Of a stretch of 64,000 bases of DNA, positions 35,789 to 43,930 are shown piece after piece. Position 1 is the stretch's first letter; each line of letters opens with the position of its first letter. Position numbers and translations under genes: made by a program. This stretch comes from Flavobacterium fluviale. Its GTDB lineage: Bacteria > Bacteroidota > Bacteroidia > Flavobacteriales > Flavobacteriaceae. The notes below the pieces were generated by a model, which had not been told where the DNA came from, did not search any database, and was given only the letters and a program-made list of their open reading frames with translations. Where the stretch lies: positions 3,410,001-3,474,000 of the forward strand of contig NZ_CP030261.1 of assembly GCF_003312915.1 (NCBI RefSeq), given 5' to 3'.

Positions 35789-37375
35789 ATGCTTATTCTT
35801 CAAAATATCTCTTACCAGCATGAGAATAAAGACATGCTGTTTCAAAACATTAGTTTAACTCTAAATAGCCACGATAAAACCGCTTTGGTCGGAAATAATG
35901 GCGTTGGAAAATCTACATTATTAAAAATCATCGCTGGTCAGTGGCAGGCATTGTCAGGACAGCTTAATGTTAGTTCTATACCTTATTTTGTGCCGCAGTT
36001 ATTCGGGCAGTTTAATGATTTAACAATTGCTGAGGCGCTAAAAATCAATGATAAAATAAATTCACTTAAAGAAATACTTAAAGGTAATGTAACCGAAGAA
36101 AATTTATTGCTTTTAGATGATGATTGGACCATTGAAGAACGATGCCAAGAAGCTTTTTCGTATTGGAAACTTCAAAATTTAGATTTAAACCAGCAAATGA
36201 AAGCTTTAAGCGGCGGACAAAAAACAAAAGTTTTTCTGGCCGGAATTATGATACACGAACCCGATTTGGTTTTGTTAGACGAACCTAGTAATCATCTGGA
36301 TTTCTTGGGAAGAAACCTGCTTTACGACTTTATTAAATCGACTTCAAGTTCTTTATTAATTGTAAGTCATGACAGAACACTGCTTAATATTCTAAATAAA
36401 ACTTTAGAAATGAGTAAAAATGGAATTTCGATTTATGGCGGGAATTATGATTTTTACAGCGAACAGAAGAAGATTGAAAATAATGCTTTGGAACAAGATG
36501 TTCAAAGCAAAGAAAAAGCTTTACGAAAAGCAAAAGAAAAAGAACGCGAAACAATCGAACGACAGAATAAATTAGATTCAAGAGGAAAAAAGAAGCAGGA
36601 AAAGTCGGGTGTTGCGAGGATTATGATGAATACGCTCCGCAATAAAGCCGAAAACAGCAGTTCGAAAATAAAAGATGTCCACGCTGAAAAAATCGGTAGT
36701 ATTGCTGATGATCTGCGACAGCTGCGCTCTGCACTTCCTGCTATTGACCAGATGAAATTTGGTTTTAACAACACTGCTTTTCATAAAGGAAAAACACTTT
36801 TTAAAGCGCATGAAATTAATTACAGTTTTGAAAATGAATTCCTTTGGAAAGAAAATCTAAACTTTGAAATACTTTCTGGAGATCGTTTAGTGTTGAAAGG
36901 TTCAAATGGTTCAGGAAAAACTACTTTAATCAAGATTATGTTGGGCGAACTGTCTCCTAAAGTGGGAAATATTACTTTATTAAACAGAAAAGCAATTTAC
37001 ATTGATCAGGATTATTCGCTGCTTGACAGCAGTTTGAATATTTATCAGCAAACACAAACTTTTAACGATTCCAGTCTAGAGGAGCACGAAATTAAAATGA
37101 GGCTGAATCGATTTTTATTCGCGCAAAATGATTGGGACAAACCTTGTAAGGCCCTAAGTGGCGGCGAGAGAATGCGCTTAATGCTGTGCTGTCTTACAAT
37201 TAGTAACGAATCGCCTGAGATTATTATTTTGGATGAACCAACAAATAACTTAGATATTCAAAATATTGAAATTTTAACAGCAGCAATTAATGAATATGAA
37301 GGAACGCTGATTGTAGTTTCTCATGACCAGCAATTTTTGGAGCAAATCAATATGGAAAAAGAAATTGTGCTGTAA
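35789..37375 (+). CDS. ABC-F family ATPase (ribosome-associated)
   Basis: 528 residues with two ABC nucleotide-binding domains and no membrane segment. Domain 1 has Walker A GNNGVGKS (35-42), signature LSGGQKTKVFLAG and Walker B LVLLDEPSNHLD. Domain 2 has GSNGSGKTTLIKIM, LSGGERMRLML and IIILDEPTNNLD. The inter-domain linker is long, helical and highly charged (KEKALRKAKEKERETIERQN), as in ABC-F proteins that reach into the ribosome. The subgroup (translation factor or antibiotic-protection type) cannot be told from motifs. Its own leader with a small uORF hints at inducible control. Confidence 0.9.
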   Translation: MLILQNISYQHENKDMLFQNISLTLNSHDKTALVGNNGVGKSTLLKIIAGQWQALSGQLNVSSIPYFVPQLFGQFNDLTIAEALKINDKINSLKEILKGNVTEENLLLLDDDWTIEERCQEAFSYWKLQNLDLNQQMKALSGGQKTKVFLAGIMIHEPDLVLLDEPSNHLDFLGRNLLYDFIKSTSSSLLIVSHDRTLLNILNKTLEMSKNGISIYGGNYDFYSEQKKIENNALEQDVQSKEKALRKAKEKERETIERQNKLDSRGKKKQEKSGVARIMMNTLRNKAENSSSKIKDVHAEKIGSIADDLRQLRSALPAIDQMKFGFNNTAFHKGKTLFKAHEINYSFENEFLWKENLNFEILSGDRLVLKGSNGSGKTTLIKIMLGELSPKVGNITLLNRKAIYIDQDYSLLDSSLNIYQQTQTFNDSSLEEHEIKMRLNRFLFAQNDWDKPCKALSGGERMRLMLCCLTISNESPEIIILDEPTNNLDIQNIEILTAAINEYEGTLIVVSHDQQFLEQINMEKEIVL

Positions 37376-37550
37376 AATAGTTTTTTGAACCTAATAAATT
37401 ATTTTTTAAAACTTTTACATTTTGTATTTAACTGATTAGTAATTTATTATATCAAATTTGTAAATTGCAGAGAAAGATTTTCTTTACAAGAAACAGTTCT
37501 AAATCTCAAACTTCCTATATATAAATCAAGTTTAATAAAATTGTAAAATC

Positions 37551-38600
37551 ATGAAATCACGAAACAGAATTTGGGCACTTTTACTTGCTTTTTGTTTTAT
37601 TAGCGAAACTGTAATTCCTTGTACAAGAGTTGTGTACGAAGGTTTAAATGGCACAGTGATAACTGCAAGGTCAATGGATTGGAAAGGAGAAATTCCAGCT
37701 AATTTATGGATTTTTCCACGTGGTATTGAGCGATCTGGAGAAGCAGGCACAAACTCTATTAAATGGAAGTCAAAATATGGAAGTGTTATTACAAGTTCTT
37801 GGGATATTGCATCTTCTGATGGAATGAATGAAAAAGGGCTTGTAGGAAATCTTTTGTGGCTGGTCGAATCTCAATATCCAAAATTTGAAAAAAATGGAAA
37901 GATAAAAGGTCTCGCCGTTTCGTTATGGCTCCAATATGTTTTGGATAATTTCTCGACTGTTTCTGAAGCTGTAAATGCATTGGCAAAAAATGAATTTGTA
38001 ATTGCCTCATCGCATATTCCTGGAACCGACATTTTTGCTACAGTTCATTTGTCAATTTCTGATTCTAGCGGTGATAATGCTATTTTTGAATATATAAATG
38101 GTAAACTGGTGATTCATCATGATAGAAAGTATGTTACAATGACCAACTCGCCTATTTTTGATGAACAATTGGCTATTAATACTTATTGGAAAAGTATTCC
38201 AGGGACTATTATGCTTCCTGGTACTAATAGAGCTGCAGATCGTTTTGTGAGAGCTTCTTATTATATTGATGCAATTCCGAAAACGGATGATACAAGAAGA
38301 GCATTGGCAAGTGTATTTGGTGTAATTAGAAATTGTTCTGTTCCTTTAGGAATTGCTTCAGAAACCGAACCTAACATCTCCTCTACCCGCTGGAGAACTG
38401 TTGCAGATCAAAAAAATCTTGTTTATTATTTTGATAATGTTTTAAATCCGAATGTGATTTGGGTGGAGTTTAGTAAAATCGATTTTAGTGAAAAGGGAAA
38501 GATTAAAAAACTGACTTTAGCTAATAATGAAAATTATTCTGGTGAATCACTGTTGAATTTCAAAGAATCTAAGCCTTTTCAATTTGCCGGATTAGATTAA
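37551..38600 (+). CDS. Choloylglycine hydrolase family Ntn amidase
   Basis: A secreted linear-amide C-N hydrolase (penicillin V acylase/bile salt hydrolase family), 349 residues. The signal peptide (MKSRNRIWALLLAFCFISET) is cleaved just before the catalytic nucleophile C24 in IPCTRVVYEG. Arg40 and Asp43 of ITARSMDW complete the usual active-site triad, and DGMNEKGLVGNLL supplies the Asn region. Substrates in this family include penicillin V, conjugated bile acids and acyl-homoserine lactones; none is indicated here. Ends in a terminator. Confidence 0.9.
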   Translation: MKSRNRIWALLLAFCFISETVIPCTRVVYEGLNGTVITARSMDWKGEIPANLWIFPRGIERSGEAGTNSIKWKSKYGSVITSSWDIASSDGMNEKGLVGNLLWLVESQYPKFEKNGKIKGLAVSLWLQYVLDNFSTVSEAVNALAKNEFVIASSHIPGTDIFATVHLSISDSSGDNAIFEYINGKLVIHHDRKYVTMTNSPIFDEQLAINTYWKSIPGTIMLPGTNRAADRFVRASYYIDAIPKTDDTRRALASVFGVIRNCSVPLGIASETEPNISSTRWRTVADQKNLVYYFDNVLNPNVIWVEFSKIDFSEKGKIKKLTLANNENYSGESLLNFKESKPFQFAGLD

Positions 38601-38617
38601 TAAAATTCAAAATATGT

Positions 38618-38652
38618 AAAGCCTTCAAATTTAAATCTTTGAAGGCTTTTAA
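38618..38652 (+). terminator. Terminator after Ntn hydrolase
   Basis: AAAGCCTTCAAA (38618-38629) pairs with TTTGAAGGCTTT (38638-38649), followed by T. Confidence 0.8.
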
Positions 38653-38677
38653 ATTTTAAAAAAAATAATAAATGTTA

Positions 38678-38723
38678 TTGTGCAGTCAAATGACTTCATT
38701 ATATTTGCAGTCAAATAACTGCA
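38678..38723 (+). promoter_or_regulatory. ArsR operon promoter with two operator copies
   Basis: A perfect Bacteroidota promoter: TTG (38678-38680), 19 bp, TATATTTG (38700-38707). Two near-identical 18-bp sites overlap it, TGCAGTCAAATGACTTCA (38681-38698) and TGCAGTCAAATAACTGCA (38706-38723), 25 bp apart and each with inner dyad AGTCAAATRACT. The first covers the spacer, the second the expected start point, so binding would block transcription. Confidence 0.8.
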
Positions 38724-38725
38724 TA

Positions 38726-39043
38726 ATGGAAATTAGAAGAGATGTTTTTCAAGCAATAGCCGACCCTACACGAAGAGCTATTTTAGGTTTAGTAGCCATA
38801 CAAGCAATGACTCCTGGAGCAATTGCGGATAATTTTGATTCGTCTAGACAGACTATTTCAAAACATATCAAGATATTGAATGAATGTGAGTTACTGCATC
38901 AAGTACAAAACGGACGAGAAATTTATTATCATTTAAATCCTCAAAAAATGAAAGAGATTGACAACTTTATCGAGCCTTTCAGGCAAATGTGGGATGATCG
39001 TTTCAACAAATTAGAATCAATCATGAAAAATCATAAGAAATAA
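38726..39043 (+). CDS. ArsR-family winged-helix repressor
   Basis: 105 residues from ATG 38726 ([20 protein letters not shown]). The frame is open back to 38672, but that region contains the promoter itself, so the upstream ATG cannot be used. The ArsR core is clear: [14 protein letters not shown], the recognition helix [20 protein letters not shown] and the wing [13 protein letters not shown]. There are no paired metal cysteines, so it is a non-metal type such as those paired with SRPBCC proteins. It heads a four-gene operon (gaps 6, 6 and 12 bp) and very likely represses its own promoter through the two sites found there. Confidence 0.92.
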   Translation: MEIRRDVFQAIADPTRRAILGLVAIQAMTPGAIADNFDSSRQTISKHIKILNECELLHQVQNGREIYYHLNPQKMKEIDNFIEPFRQMWDDRFNKLESIMKNHKK

Positions 39044-39049
39044 AAAGTC

Positions 39050-39514
39050 ATGGAAAGAAAGACAAAAATAACTGCAGAAGATGGTAAACAAGATCTCATT
39101 ATTACCAGAGAATTTGATCTGCCTTTAGAATTGTTGTTTAAAGCGCATGTCGATCCAGAAATTGTGGCGCAATGGATGGGAACTAAAGTTTTAAAACTGG
39201 AAAACAAAAAACATGGCGGATGGCATTTTGAAACCAGCGATCCTAATGGAAATGTGGTGTTTAACGCCAATGGTGTAATTCACGATTTTGTTTTAAATGA
39301 AAAAATTACAAGAACTTTTGAAATGGATAATGTAAACTTTGCACCTCAGTTAGAGTTTTTAGAATTTGAAAAACTAACAAATGAGACTAGTAAATTAACG
39401 ATGCAGATTATTTACAAATCTATTGAACATAGAGAACAACAGTTAAAATTACCTTTCGCGCAAGGCTTAAATATGGCGCATAACAGATTGGAAGAAATTG
39501 TAACTAAACTGTAA
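39050..39514 (+). CDS. SRPBCC/AHSA1 (START-like) domain protein
   Basis: 154 residues of the Aha1-C/SRPBCC hydrophobic-pocket fold: ITREFDLPLELLFKAHVDPE at the start, WMGTKVLKLENKKHGGWHFE in the middle, and the long C-terminal helix LPFAQGLNMAHNRLEEIVTK. It probably binds a lipophilic ligand. ArsR genes followed by AHSA1-type genes are a recurring pair, and the ligand may relate to the signal that the repressor senses (inference). It starts 6 bp after the repressor gene. Confidence 0.85.
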   Translation: MERKTKITAEDGKQDLIITREFDLPLELLFKAHVDPEIVAQWMGTKVLKLENKKHGGWHFETSDPNGNVVFNANGVIHDFVLNEKITRTFEMDNVNFAPQLEFLEFEKLTNETSKLTMQIIYKSIEHREQQLKLPFAQGLNMAHNRLEEIVTKL

Positions 39515-39520
39515 TACATT

Positions 39521-39898
39521 ATGAGTAAACGAAATAAATTTATTTATTGGATTGCTACGCTTTGGCTGGCATTAGGAATGGCTTCTACTGGAATCGTACA
39601 AATCATTCCGTTGAAGGAAGAAACCGAAATGATGAGACATTTGGGATATCCGCTTTATTTTTTAACGCTTTTAGGAGTATGGAAATTATTAGGTGTTGTT
39701 GCCATACTTATTCCTAAATTTGGTTTATTGAAAGAATGGGCTTATGCGGGCTTCTTCTTTGCAATGTCTGGTGCGGTAGTTTCGCATTTAGCATGCGGAG
39801 ATGGTGCAAAAGAACTTTTTGGACCGGTATTGTTAATTGTTTTGACTACTTTTTCGTGGTATTTTAGACCTGCGGAAAGAAAATGTTGTGTAAATTAA
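39521..39898 (+). CDS. DoxX-family membrane protein
   Basis: 125 residues with four hydrophobic helices (FIYWIATLWLALGMASTGIV, LYFLTLLGVWKLLGVVAILI, EWAYAGFFFAMSGAVVSHLA, LLIVLTTFSWYF). The K-L-L-G-V-V-A and W-A-Y-A-G-F signatures fit DoxX-like proteins. The C-terminus ends ERKCCVN, a Cys pair in the cytoplasm or periplasm. Family members are linked to thiol or oxidative stress, without a settled biochemical role. Third gene of the ArsR operon. Confidence 0.85.
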   Translation: MSKRNKFIYWIATLWLALGMASTGIVQIIPLKEETEMMRHLGYPLYFLTLLGVWKLLGVVAILIPKFGLLKEWAYAGFFFAMSGAVVSHLACGDGAKELFGPVLLIVLTTFSWYFRPAERKCCVN

Positions 39899-39910
39899 AA
39901 AGTAAATCAG

Positions 39911-40468
39911 ATGAAAAAAGTATTGACAACCAACGAACAGGATGAGATTTTAAGTACGCTTGAAAAACGTTTTGAGAAAAACAAAAACCGTCATAAAGAT
40001 TTAGATTGGGCAAAAATTGAAGCCAAACTAAAAGCTAATCCTGAAAAATTATGGTCGCTGGAAGAAATGGAAAAAACGGAGGGCGAACCAGACGTTATTG
40101 GTTATGATAAAAAAACAGACCAATATCTTTTTGCTGACTGCTCTGCAGAAAGTCCAAAAGGACGCAGAAGTATTTGTTACGATCATGAAGCACTTGAAAA
40201 AAGAAAAGAAAATAAACCACTAAACAGTGCTGTAAACATGGCTGAAGAAATGGGAATTGAGATTTTAAACGAAGAACAATACAAGGAATTACAAAAACTG
40301 GAAAAGTTTGACACTAAAACTTCAAGCTGGATTTTGACTCCGCCGGAAATAAGAAAATTAGGAGGTGCTATTTTCTCTGATTTTAGATACAATACCGTTT
40401 TTGTATATCATAACGGCGCAGAATCTTACTATGCTGCGCGAGGTTTCCGCGGTTTATTAAGAGTTTAA
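39911..40468 (+). CDS. DUF4256 family protein
   Basis: 185 residues, cytoplasmic and charged. The opening EILSTLEKRFEKNKNRHKDL, the centre DVIGYDKKTDQYLFADCSAE followed by SPKGRRSICYD, and the ending FRYNTVFVYHNGAESYYAAR then GFRGLLRV fit DUF4256. A conserved Cys (ADCSAESPKGRR) and several His/Tyr could form an active site, but the function is unknown. Last gene of the ArsR operon (12-bp gap). Confidence 0.8.
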   Translation: MKKVLTTNEQDEILSTLEKRFEKNKNRHKDLDWAKIEAKLKANPEKLWSLEEMEKTEGEPDVIGYDKKTDQYLFADCSAESPKGRRSICYDHEALEKRKENKPLNSAVNMAEEMGIEILNEEQYKELQKLEKFDTKTSSWILTPPEIRKLGGAIFSDFRYNTVFVYHNGAESYYAARGFRGLLRV

Positions 40469-40474
40469 AAATGC

Positions 40475-40508
40475 TAAAACCTTCAAAAGATTAATTTTGG
40501 AGGTTTTA
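40475..40508. terminator. Bidirectional terminator
   Basis: TAAAACCTTCAAAA (40475-40488) and TTTTGGAGGTTTTA (40495-40508) pair with one G-T wobble between the convergent DUF4256 and DUF2200 genes. Confidence 0.65.
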
Positions 40509-40510
40509 TT

Positions 40511-40861
40511 TTACTCTCGTAGAATCTTTTCCATCTTTTTTCCTTTTGCCAGTTCGTCTATCAATTTATCCAGATAACGGATTTTCTGCATCAGCGGATC
40601 TTCGATTTCTTCGACACGGTATCCGCAGATTACACCGGTAATTTTGGAGACATTGGGATTCAATTTTGGTGCTTCTGCAAAGAAGGTTTCAAAGTCTGCC
40701 TTTTTTTCAATTTGTGCTTTAAGTTGTTCATCGCTATATCCTGTCAGCCATTTGATTACAATATCTACCTCTTCTTTCGTTCTTCCCTTTTTTTCTGCCT
40801 TTTGAATGTATAAAGGGTAAACACTCGAAAATAGTATTTTATATACTCTATCGTTTTTCAT
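40511..40861 (-). CDS. DUF2200 family protein
   Basis: 116 residues. The segments [38 protein letters not shown] and [20 protein letters not shown], followed by [20 protein letters not shown], match the DUF2200 pattern along the whole length. It is a small helical cytoplasmic protein. Function unknown. It stands alone; 135 bp separate it from the divergent VOC gene. Confidence 0.85.
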   Translation of the reverse strand: MKNDRVYKILFSSVYPLYIQKAEKKGRTKEEVDIVIKWLTGYSDEQLKAQIEKKADFETFFAEAPKLNPNVSKITGVICGYRVEEIEDPLMQKIRYLDKLIDELAKGKKMEKILRE

Positions 40862-40996
40862 TACGGTCTTTTTTAGATTAGTTAGGTTTACTGTAAATAT
40901 AATTCAAAACTTAAAAAAATCAAATGCACTAAATTATTTTATACCTTAGATTTAGTTTAAACAACGTCAATTTCAGCAAACTAAAAAACTATTTAT

Positions 40997-41404
40997 ATGG
41001 AAAACCAAAACCATTCAAACGACAACACGCCAAAAGTGACTGGAATTGGCGGTATTTTCTTTTTTCTAGATAATCCAAAGGAAACTAAAGATTGGTACGC
41101 CAAAAACTTAGGATTAGAAATTAATGATTGGGGTTCAGCAAGTTTTGAATCGAGAAATCTTGATAATCCAGAGCAAATCGAATCGACTCAATGGTGCCCT
41201 TTTAAAAAAGGAGATGAATATTTTTCTCCATCTAAAAAAGACTTTATGGTTAATTACCGTGTTCAAAATATCGAAGGACTTTTAGAAAAACTCAAACAAA
41301 ACGGCGTAACTGTCCTAGACGATATTGAAACGTACGATTACGGGAAATTTGTACATATAATGGATACCGAAGGCAATAAAATAGAGCTTTGGGAACCGAA
41401 TTAA
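40997..41404 (+). CDS. VOC family protein
   Basis: 135 residues of the glyoxalase/bleomycin-resistance fold: GGIFFFLDNPKETKDWYAKN then LGLEINDWG, and KFVHIMDTEGNKIELWEPN at the end, where the final Glu is a metal-ligand position. The usual first His is replaced by Phe in GGIFFF, so the metal site may be incomplete. Substrate unknown. Followed by a tandem heptad repeat. Confidence 0.8.
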   Translation: MENQNHSNDNTPKVTGIGGIFFFLDNPKETKDWYAKNLGLEINDWGSASFESRNLDNPEQIESTQWCPFKKGDEYFSPSKKDFMVNYRVQNIEGLLEKLKQNGVTVLDDIETYDYGKFVHIMDTEGNKIELWEPN

Positions 41405-41473
41405 TGGTTGATTGTTAATGGTTGATGGTTAAAGGTTGATGGTTAAAGGTTGATGGTTAACGGTTGATTGTTG
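41405..41473 (+). repeat. Tandem heptad repeat, about ten units
   Basis: Reads as successive 7-mers GGTTGAT / TGTTAAT / GGTTGAT / GGTTAAA repeated and ending GTTGAA: about ten units of consensus GGTTRAW, with no inverted half. It shares the 7-bp unit length of the other intergenic repeats. Confidence 0.8.
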
Positions 41474-41489
41474 AAGTTGGTTTTGAAAT

Positions 41490-41520
41490 AAAAAAAGCTC
41501 CATTATTTTTAATGGAGCTT
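41490..41520 (-). terminator. Terminator of methionine aminopeptidase gene
   Basis: AAGCTCCATTA (41495-41505) pairs with TAATGGAGCTT (41510-41520); on the minus strand a run of T follows. Confidence 0.8.
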
Positions 41521-41536
41521 GTGTATTTAGTTTTTT

Positions 41537-42301
41537 TTAATTCCAAATTTCATTCATTTCGGTCAAAATGATTGGTTTGCCTTCTGTCACTACAATTGTA
41601 TGTTCGTGCTGTGCCATAAAGCCGCCTTTATTTCCTACCATTGTCCAGCCGTCCTGCAAAGTCTCCGCATAAGTTGAAGTTGTTGAAATAAACGTTTCTA
41701 TGGCAACTACCGAGTTCTTTTTAAATCTTGTCACATTAAAACGATCTCTATAATTGGCTATTTCATGTGGTGCTTCATGCAGGCTTCGCCCTACTCCATG
41801 TCCAGTAAGGTTTTTTATGACTTTATAACCTCTTTTTTTAGCTTCGGTTTCGATTAAAAAACCAATATCAGAAATACGAACGCCGCCTTTTATTTTATTA
41901 ATGGCTTTTTGCAGGATTTGTCTCGAAGCTTCAACCAGTTTTTGATGTTCGTTAACATCAGAACCAATTACAAAAGAGCCTCCGTTATCTGACCAAAAAC
42001 CGTCTAATTCTGCAGAAACATCAATATTAATTAAATCGCCTTCTTTCAATATTCTAGTTTCTGATGGAATGCCGTGACAAAACTCATTATCAACACTAAT
42101 GCAAGTCCATCCCGGAAAACCGTAGGTCAAATACGGTGCAGATTTAGCGCCGAGATCATTTAAAATTTTTCCGCCATAATCATCCAATTCTTTCGTTGAC
42201 ATGCCGGGTTTGGCAAATTTTCTCATTTCTTTTAAAGTGAGTGCAACTGCTTCACTTGCTTTTTTCATTCCTGCTAATTCTGCTTCTGTTGTAATTGACA
42301 T
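41537..42301 (-). CDS. map: Methionine aminopeptidase, type I
   Basis: Removes the initiator methionine from nascent proteins. 254 residues of the pita-bread fold with the two-metal ligands in order: Asp in INIDVSAELDG, Asp in FWSDNGGSFV, His in GHGVGRSLHE, Glu in VAIETFIST and Glu in AQHEHTIVVTE. The HGIPSET substrate loop is present. The usual F/TIEP motif reads AIETF. Many Bacteroidota have a second map copy beside the ribosomal protein genes, so this may be a paralogue; I cannot test that from the window. Confidence 0.9.
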   Translation of the reverse strand: MSITTEAELAGMKKASEAVALTLKEMRKFAKPGMSTKELDDYGGKILNDLGAKSAPYLTYGFPGWTCISVDNEFCHGIPSETRILKEGDLINIDVSAELDGFWSDNGGSFVIGSDVNEHQKLVEASRQILQKAINKIKGGVRISDIGFLIETEAKKRGYKVIKNLTGHGVGRSLHEAPHEIANYRDRFNVTRFKKNSVVAIETFISTTSTYAETLQDGWTMVGNKGGFMAQHEHTIVVTEGKPIILTEMNEIWN

Positions 42302-42374
42302 AATTTGTTTTCTTTAGAATTAAATCTGAACCAAAATTACCACTTTTTCTTTTTTTAAAGATCATTATAAAACT

Positions 42375-42409
42375 AAAACCTCCAAAATCAGCAGACTTTA
42401 GAGGTTTTT
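42375..42409 (-). terminator. Terminator of SDR gene
   Basis: AAAACCTC (42375-42382) pairs with GAGGTTTT (42401-42408), with additional partial pairing inside; on the minus strand it ends in TTTT. Confidence 0.6.
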
Positions 42410-42422
42410 ATTGTCGTTTATT

Positions 42423-43160
42423 TTACCATGGACTTTCTTCACTTTCTTCTTCAATATCATTACTGAAGAATTTTCCAGTTGGTCCGTTTTCATCTGTCAG
42501 CGTATGTTTTATAATAAAACTAGCGGCACTTTCTACACTTCCAGGTCCGCTGTGATGATTAAAATCCGTAGCAGTATAACCTGGGTCAATTGAATTTACT
42601 TTTACATTTAAATCCTTTAATTCATGAGCTAAAGTAACTGTAAAGGCATTTAAAGCCGTTTTAGACGACACATAAGAAACCGCTTTTACAGAATAATATT
42701 TCCAGCTTGGATCGCTGTGTAAAGTGAGCGAGCCCAAACCAGAAGTGATGTTGCTAATTCTAGGATTTTTTGATTTTTTAAGTAATTCCAAAAAAGTCTG
42801 GGTAACTCTGATAACTCCAAAAAAGTTCGTATCAAATGTCTGCTGGATTCTTTCGACAGAAGTTGTTGAAGAATCCTGCGGTACATCTCCTAAAACTCCA
42901 GCATTATTAATTAGAATATCTAATTTTCCCTGCTCTTTCTCGATAATTTCTTTTGCACGTAAAACACTATCAGCGTTTGTTACATCAATCTGAATTGCTT
43001 TAATATTATTAAAACCTTCTTGAGTTAGTTTGTTTACTACTTCCTCTCCTTTTTGAAGATCGCGGCTTCCTAAATAAACAAACAATCCTTTTTGTGAAAG
43101 TTGTTTTGCCGTTTCTAAACCAATGCTTCTATTTGCGCCTGTAATTAATACTGAATCCAT
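42423..43160 (-). CDS. Short-chain dehydrogenase/reductase
   Basis: 245 residues, classical SDR. The cofactor loop is TGANRSIG (7-14), NNAG lies near residue 88, a Ser in ISNITSGLGS, and the catalytic pair in YVSSK. The loop is TGxxxxIG, and the DLQKGEEVVNKL region may favour NADP(H). The substrate is unknown. Upstream, a 16-bp palindrome identical in design to the one before the Crp/Fnr-type gene suggests that the SDR gene is a target of that regulator. Confidence 0.9.
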   Translation of the reverse strand: MDSVLITGANRSIGLETAKQLSQKGLFVYLGSRDLQKGEEVVNKLTQEGFNNIKAIQIDVTNADSVLRAKEIIEKEQGKLDILINNAGVLGDVPQDSSTTSVERIQQTFDTNFFGVIRVTQTFLELLKKSKNPRISNITSGLGSLTLHSDPSWKYYSVKAVSYVSSKTALNAFTVTLAHELKDLNVKVNSIDPGYTATDFNHHSGPGSVESAASFIIKHTLTDENGPTGKFFSNDIEEESEESPW

Positions 43161-43215
43161 TTTTTATATTTTTAAATTATTGATTACAAAGTTGCATCGA
43201 TAAAAAACAAAAACA

Positions 43216-43231
43216 TTTGCCATTTGGCAAA
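43216..43231 (-). promoter_or_regulatory. Palindromic operator before SDR gene
   Basis: TTTGCCATTTGGCAAA is a perfect 7-2-7 palindrome, 56 bp before the SDR start. It has TTG-N8-CAA geometry, like FNR/CRP-type sites, and matches the site at 43842. Confidence 0.7.
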
Positions 43232-43238
43232 AAGCAAT

Positions 43239-43808
43239 TTAACGGATATTTTTTCTAATTCTGCTCAAAGAAGATTGCGTTATGCCTAAATAAGAAGCTA
43301 AATAAGAAAGCGGAACACGATTAATAACTTGTGGAAACATTTCCATAAAAGATAAATAACGTGTTGTAGCATCTTCTGAAACCAGCGGACTTCTTCTGGC
43401 AACTTTCTGAATCAAAGCTTTATTGATGATTTTATGAACTATTTTGTCCCAGCCAATAATTGTATTTAATAGTTCTTCCCAATCTTTTTTAGAAAAAACA
43501 ATCATTTTACAATCGGTAACAGCTTGAACGTAGGCAGAAGAACAAATGCTGTTTTCGAAACTTTCTAAATCGACCACAAGATTATTTTCATCTATAAAAT
43601 ATTTAGTAATTTCTTCGCCTTTATTATTGTAGTAACAGACTCTCATTATTCCGTCTACGATAAAACCAACTTCCACGGAAATTTTACCAGCTTCAGAAAA
43701 ATAATTGTCTTTGCTAATTTCTTTTTCTTGCGCCTTACTTAAAATTAAATCAATCTGCTGCTGATTTAAACTGCCAAACTGCAATATATATTCTACTAAT
43801 TCTTTCAT
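43239..43808 (-). CDS. Crp/Fnr-family transcription regulator
   Basis: 189 residues. The N-terminal cyclic-nucleotide-binding-like beta roll (VGFIVDGIMRVCYYNNKGEE) is joined by a long helix to a winged-helix domain with recognition segment RVPLSYLASYLGITQSSLSR. There is no iron-sulfur Cys cluster, and cAMP contact residues are not conserved, so the ligand is unknown. This is the common short Bacteroidota type. Palindromes of the same sequence precede both this gene and the SDR gene, which points to autoregulation plus control of the SDR. Confidence 0.9.
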   Translation of the reverse strand: MKELVEYILQFGSLNQQQIDLILSKAQEKEISKDNYFSEAGKISVEVGFIVDGIMRVCYYNNKGEEITKYFIDENNLVVDLESFENSICSSAYVQAVTDCKMIVFSKKDWEELLNTIIGWDKIVHKIINKALIQKVARRSPLVSEDATTRYLSFMEMFPQVINRVPLSYLASYLGITQSSLSRIRKNIR

Positions 43809-43841
43809 GCACGAAAGTTAGTTATAAGTTTTTAATCGAAA

Positions 43842-43857
43842 TTTGTCATATGGCAAA
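43842..43857. promoter_or_regulatory. Palindromic operator in divergent promoter region
   Basis: TTTGTCATATGGCAAA (one mismatch from perfect) lies 33 bp before the Crp/Fnr-type start and 73 bp before the divergent orphan gene at 43931. Confidence 0.7.
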
Positions 43858-43930
43858 AAAAATAGTTGGATAAAATTTATTAGGCGCACCTTTATTCTTA
43901 CTTTGCATTAGAATCTTTTGTGTATAGAAA

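Noticed and set aside
36502..36774. Antisense frames in the ABC-F linker region
   Set aside because: They come from reading the Lys/Glu-rich linker backwards (giving Phe/Leu/Ser) and have no start context.
38672..38725. Longer ArsR protein starting at 38672
   Set aside because: The segment contains a perfect promoter and two operators; the mRNA begins after it.
41405..41473. CRISPR-like array
   Set aside because: Units are 7 bp with no spacers and there are no cas genes; it is a simple tandem repeat.
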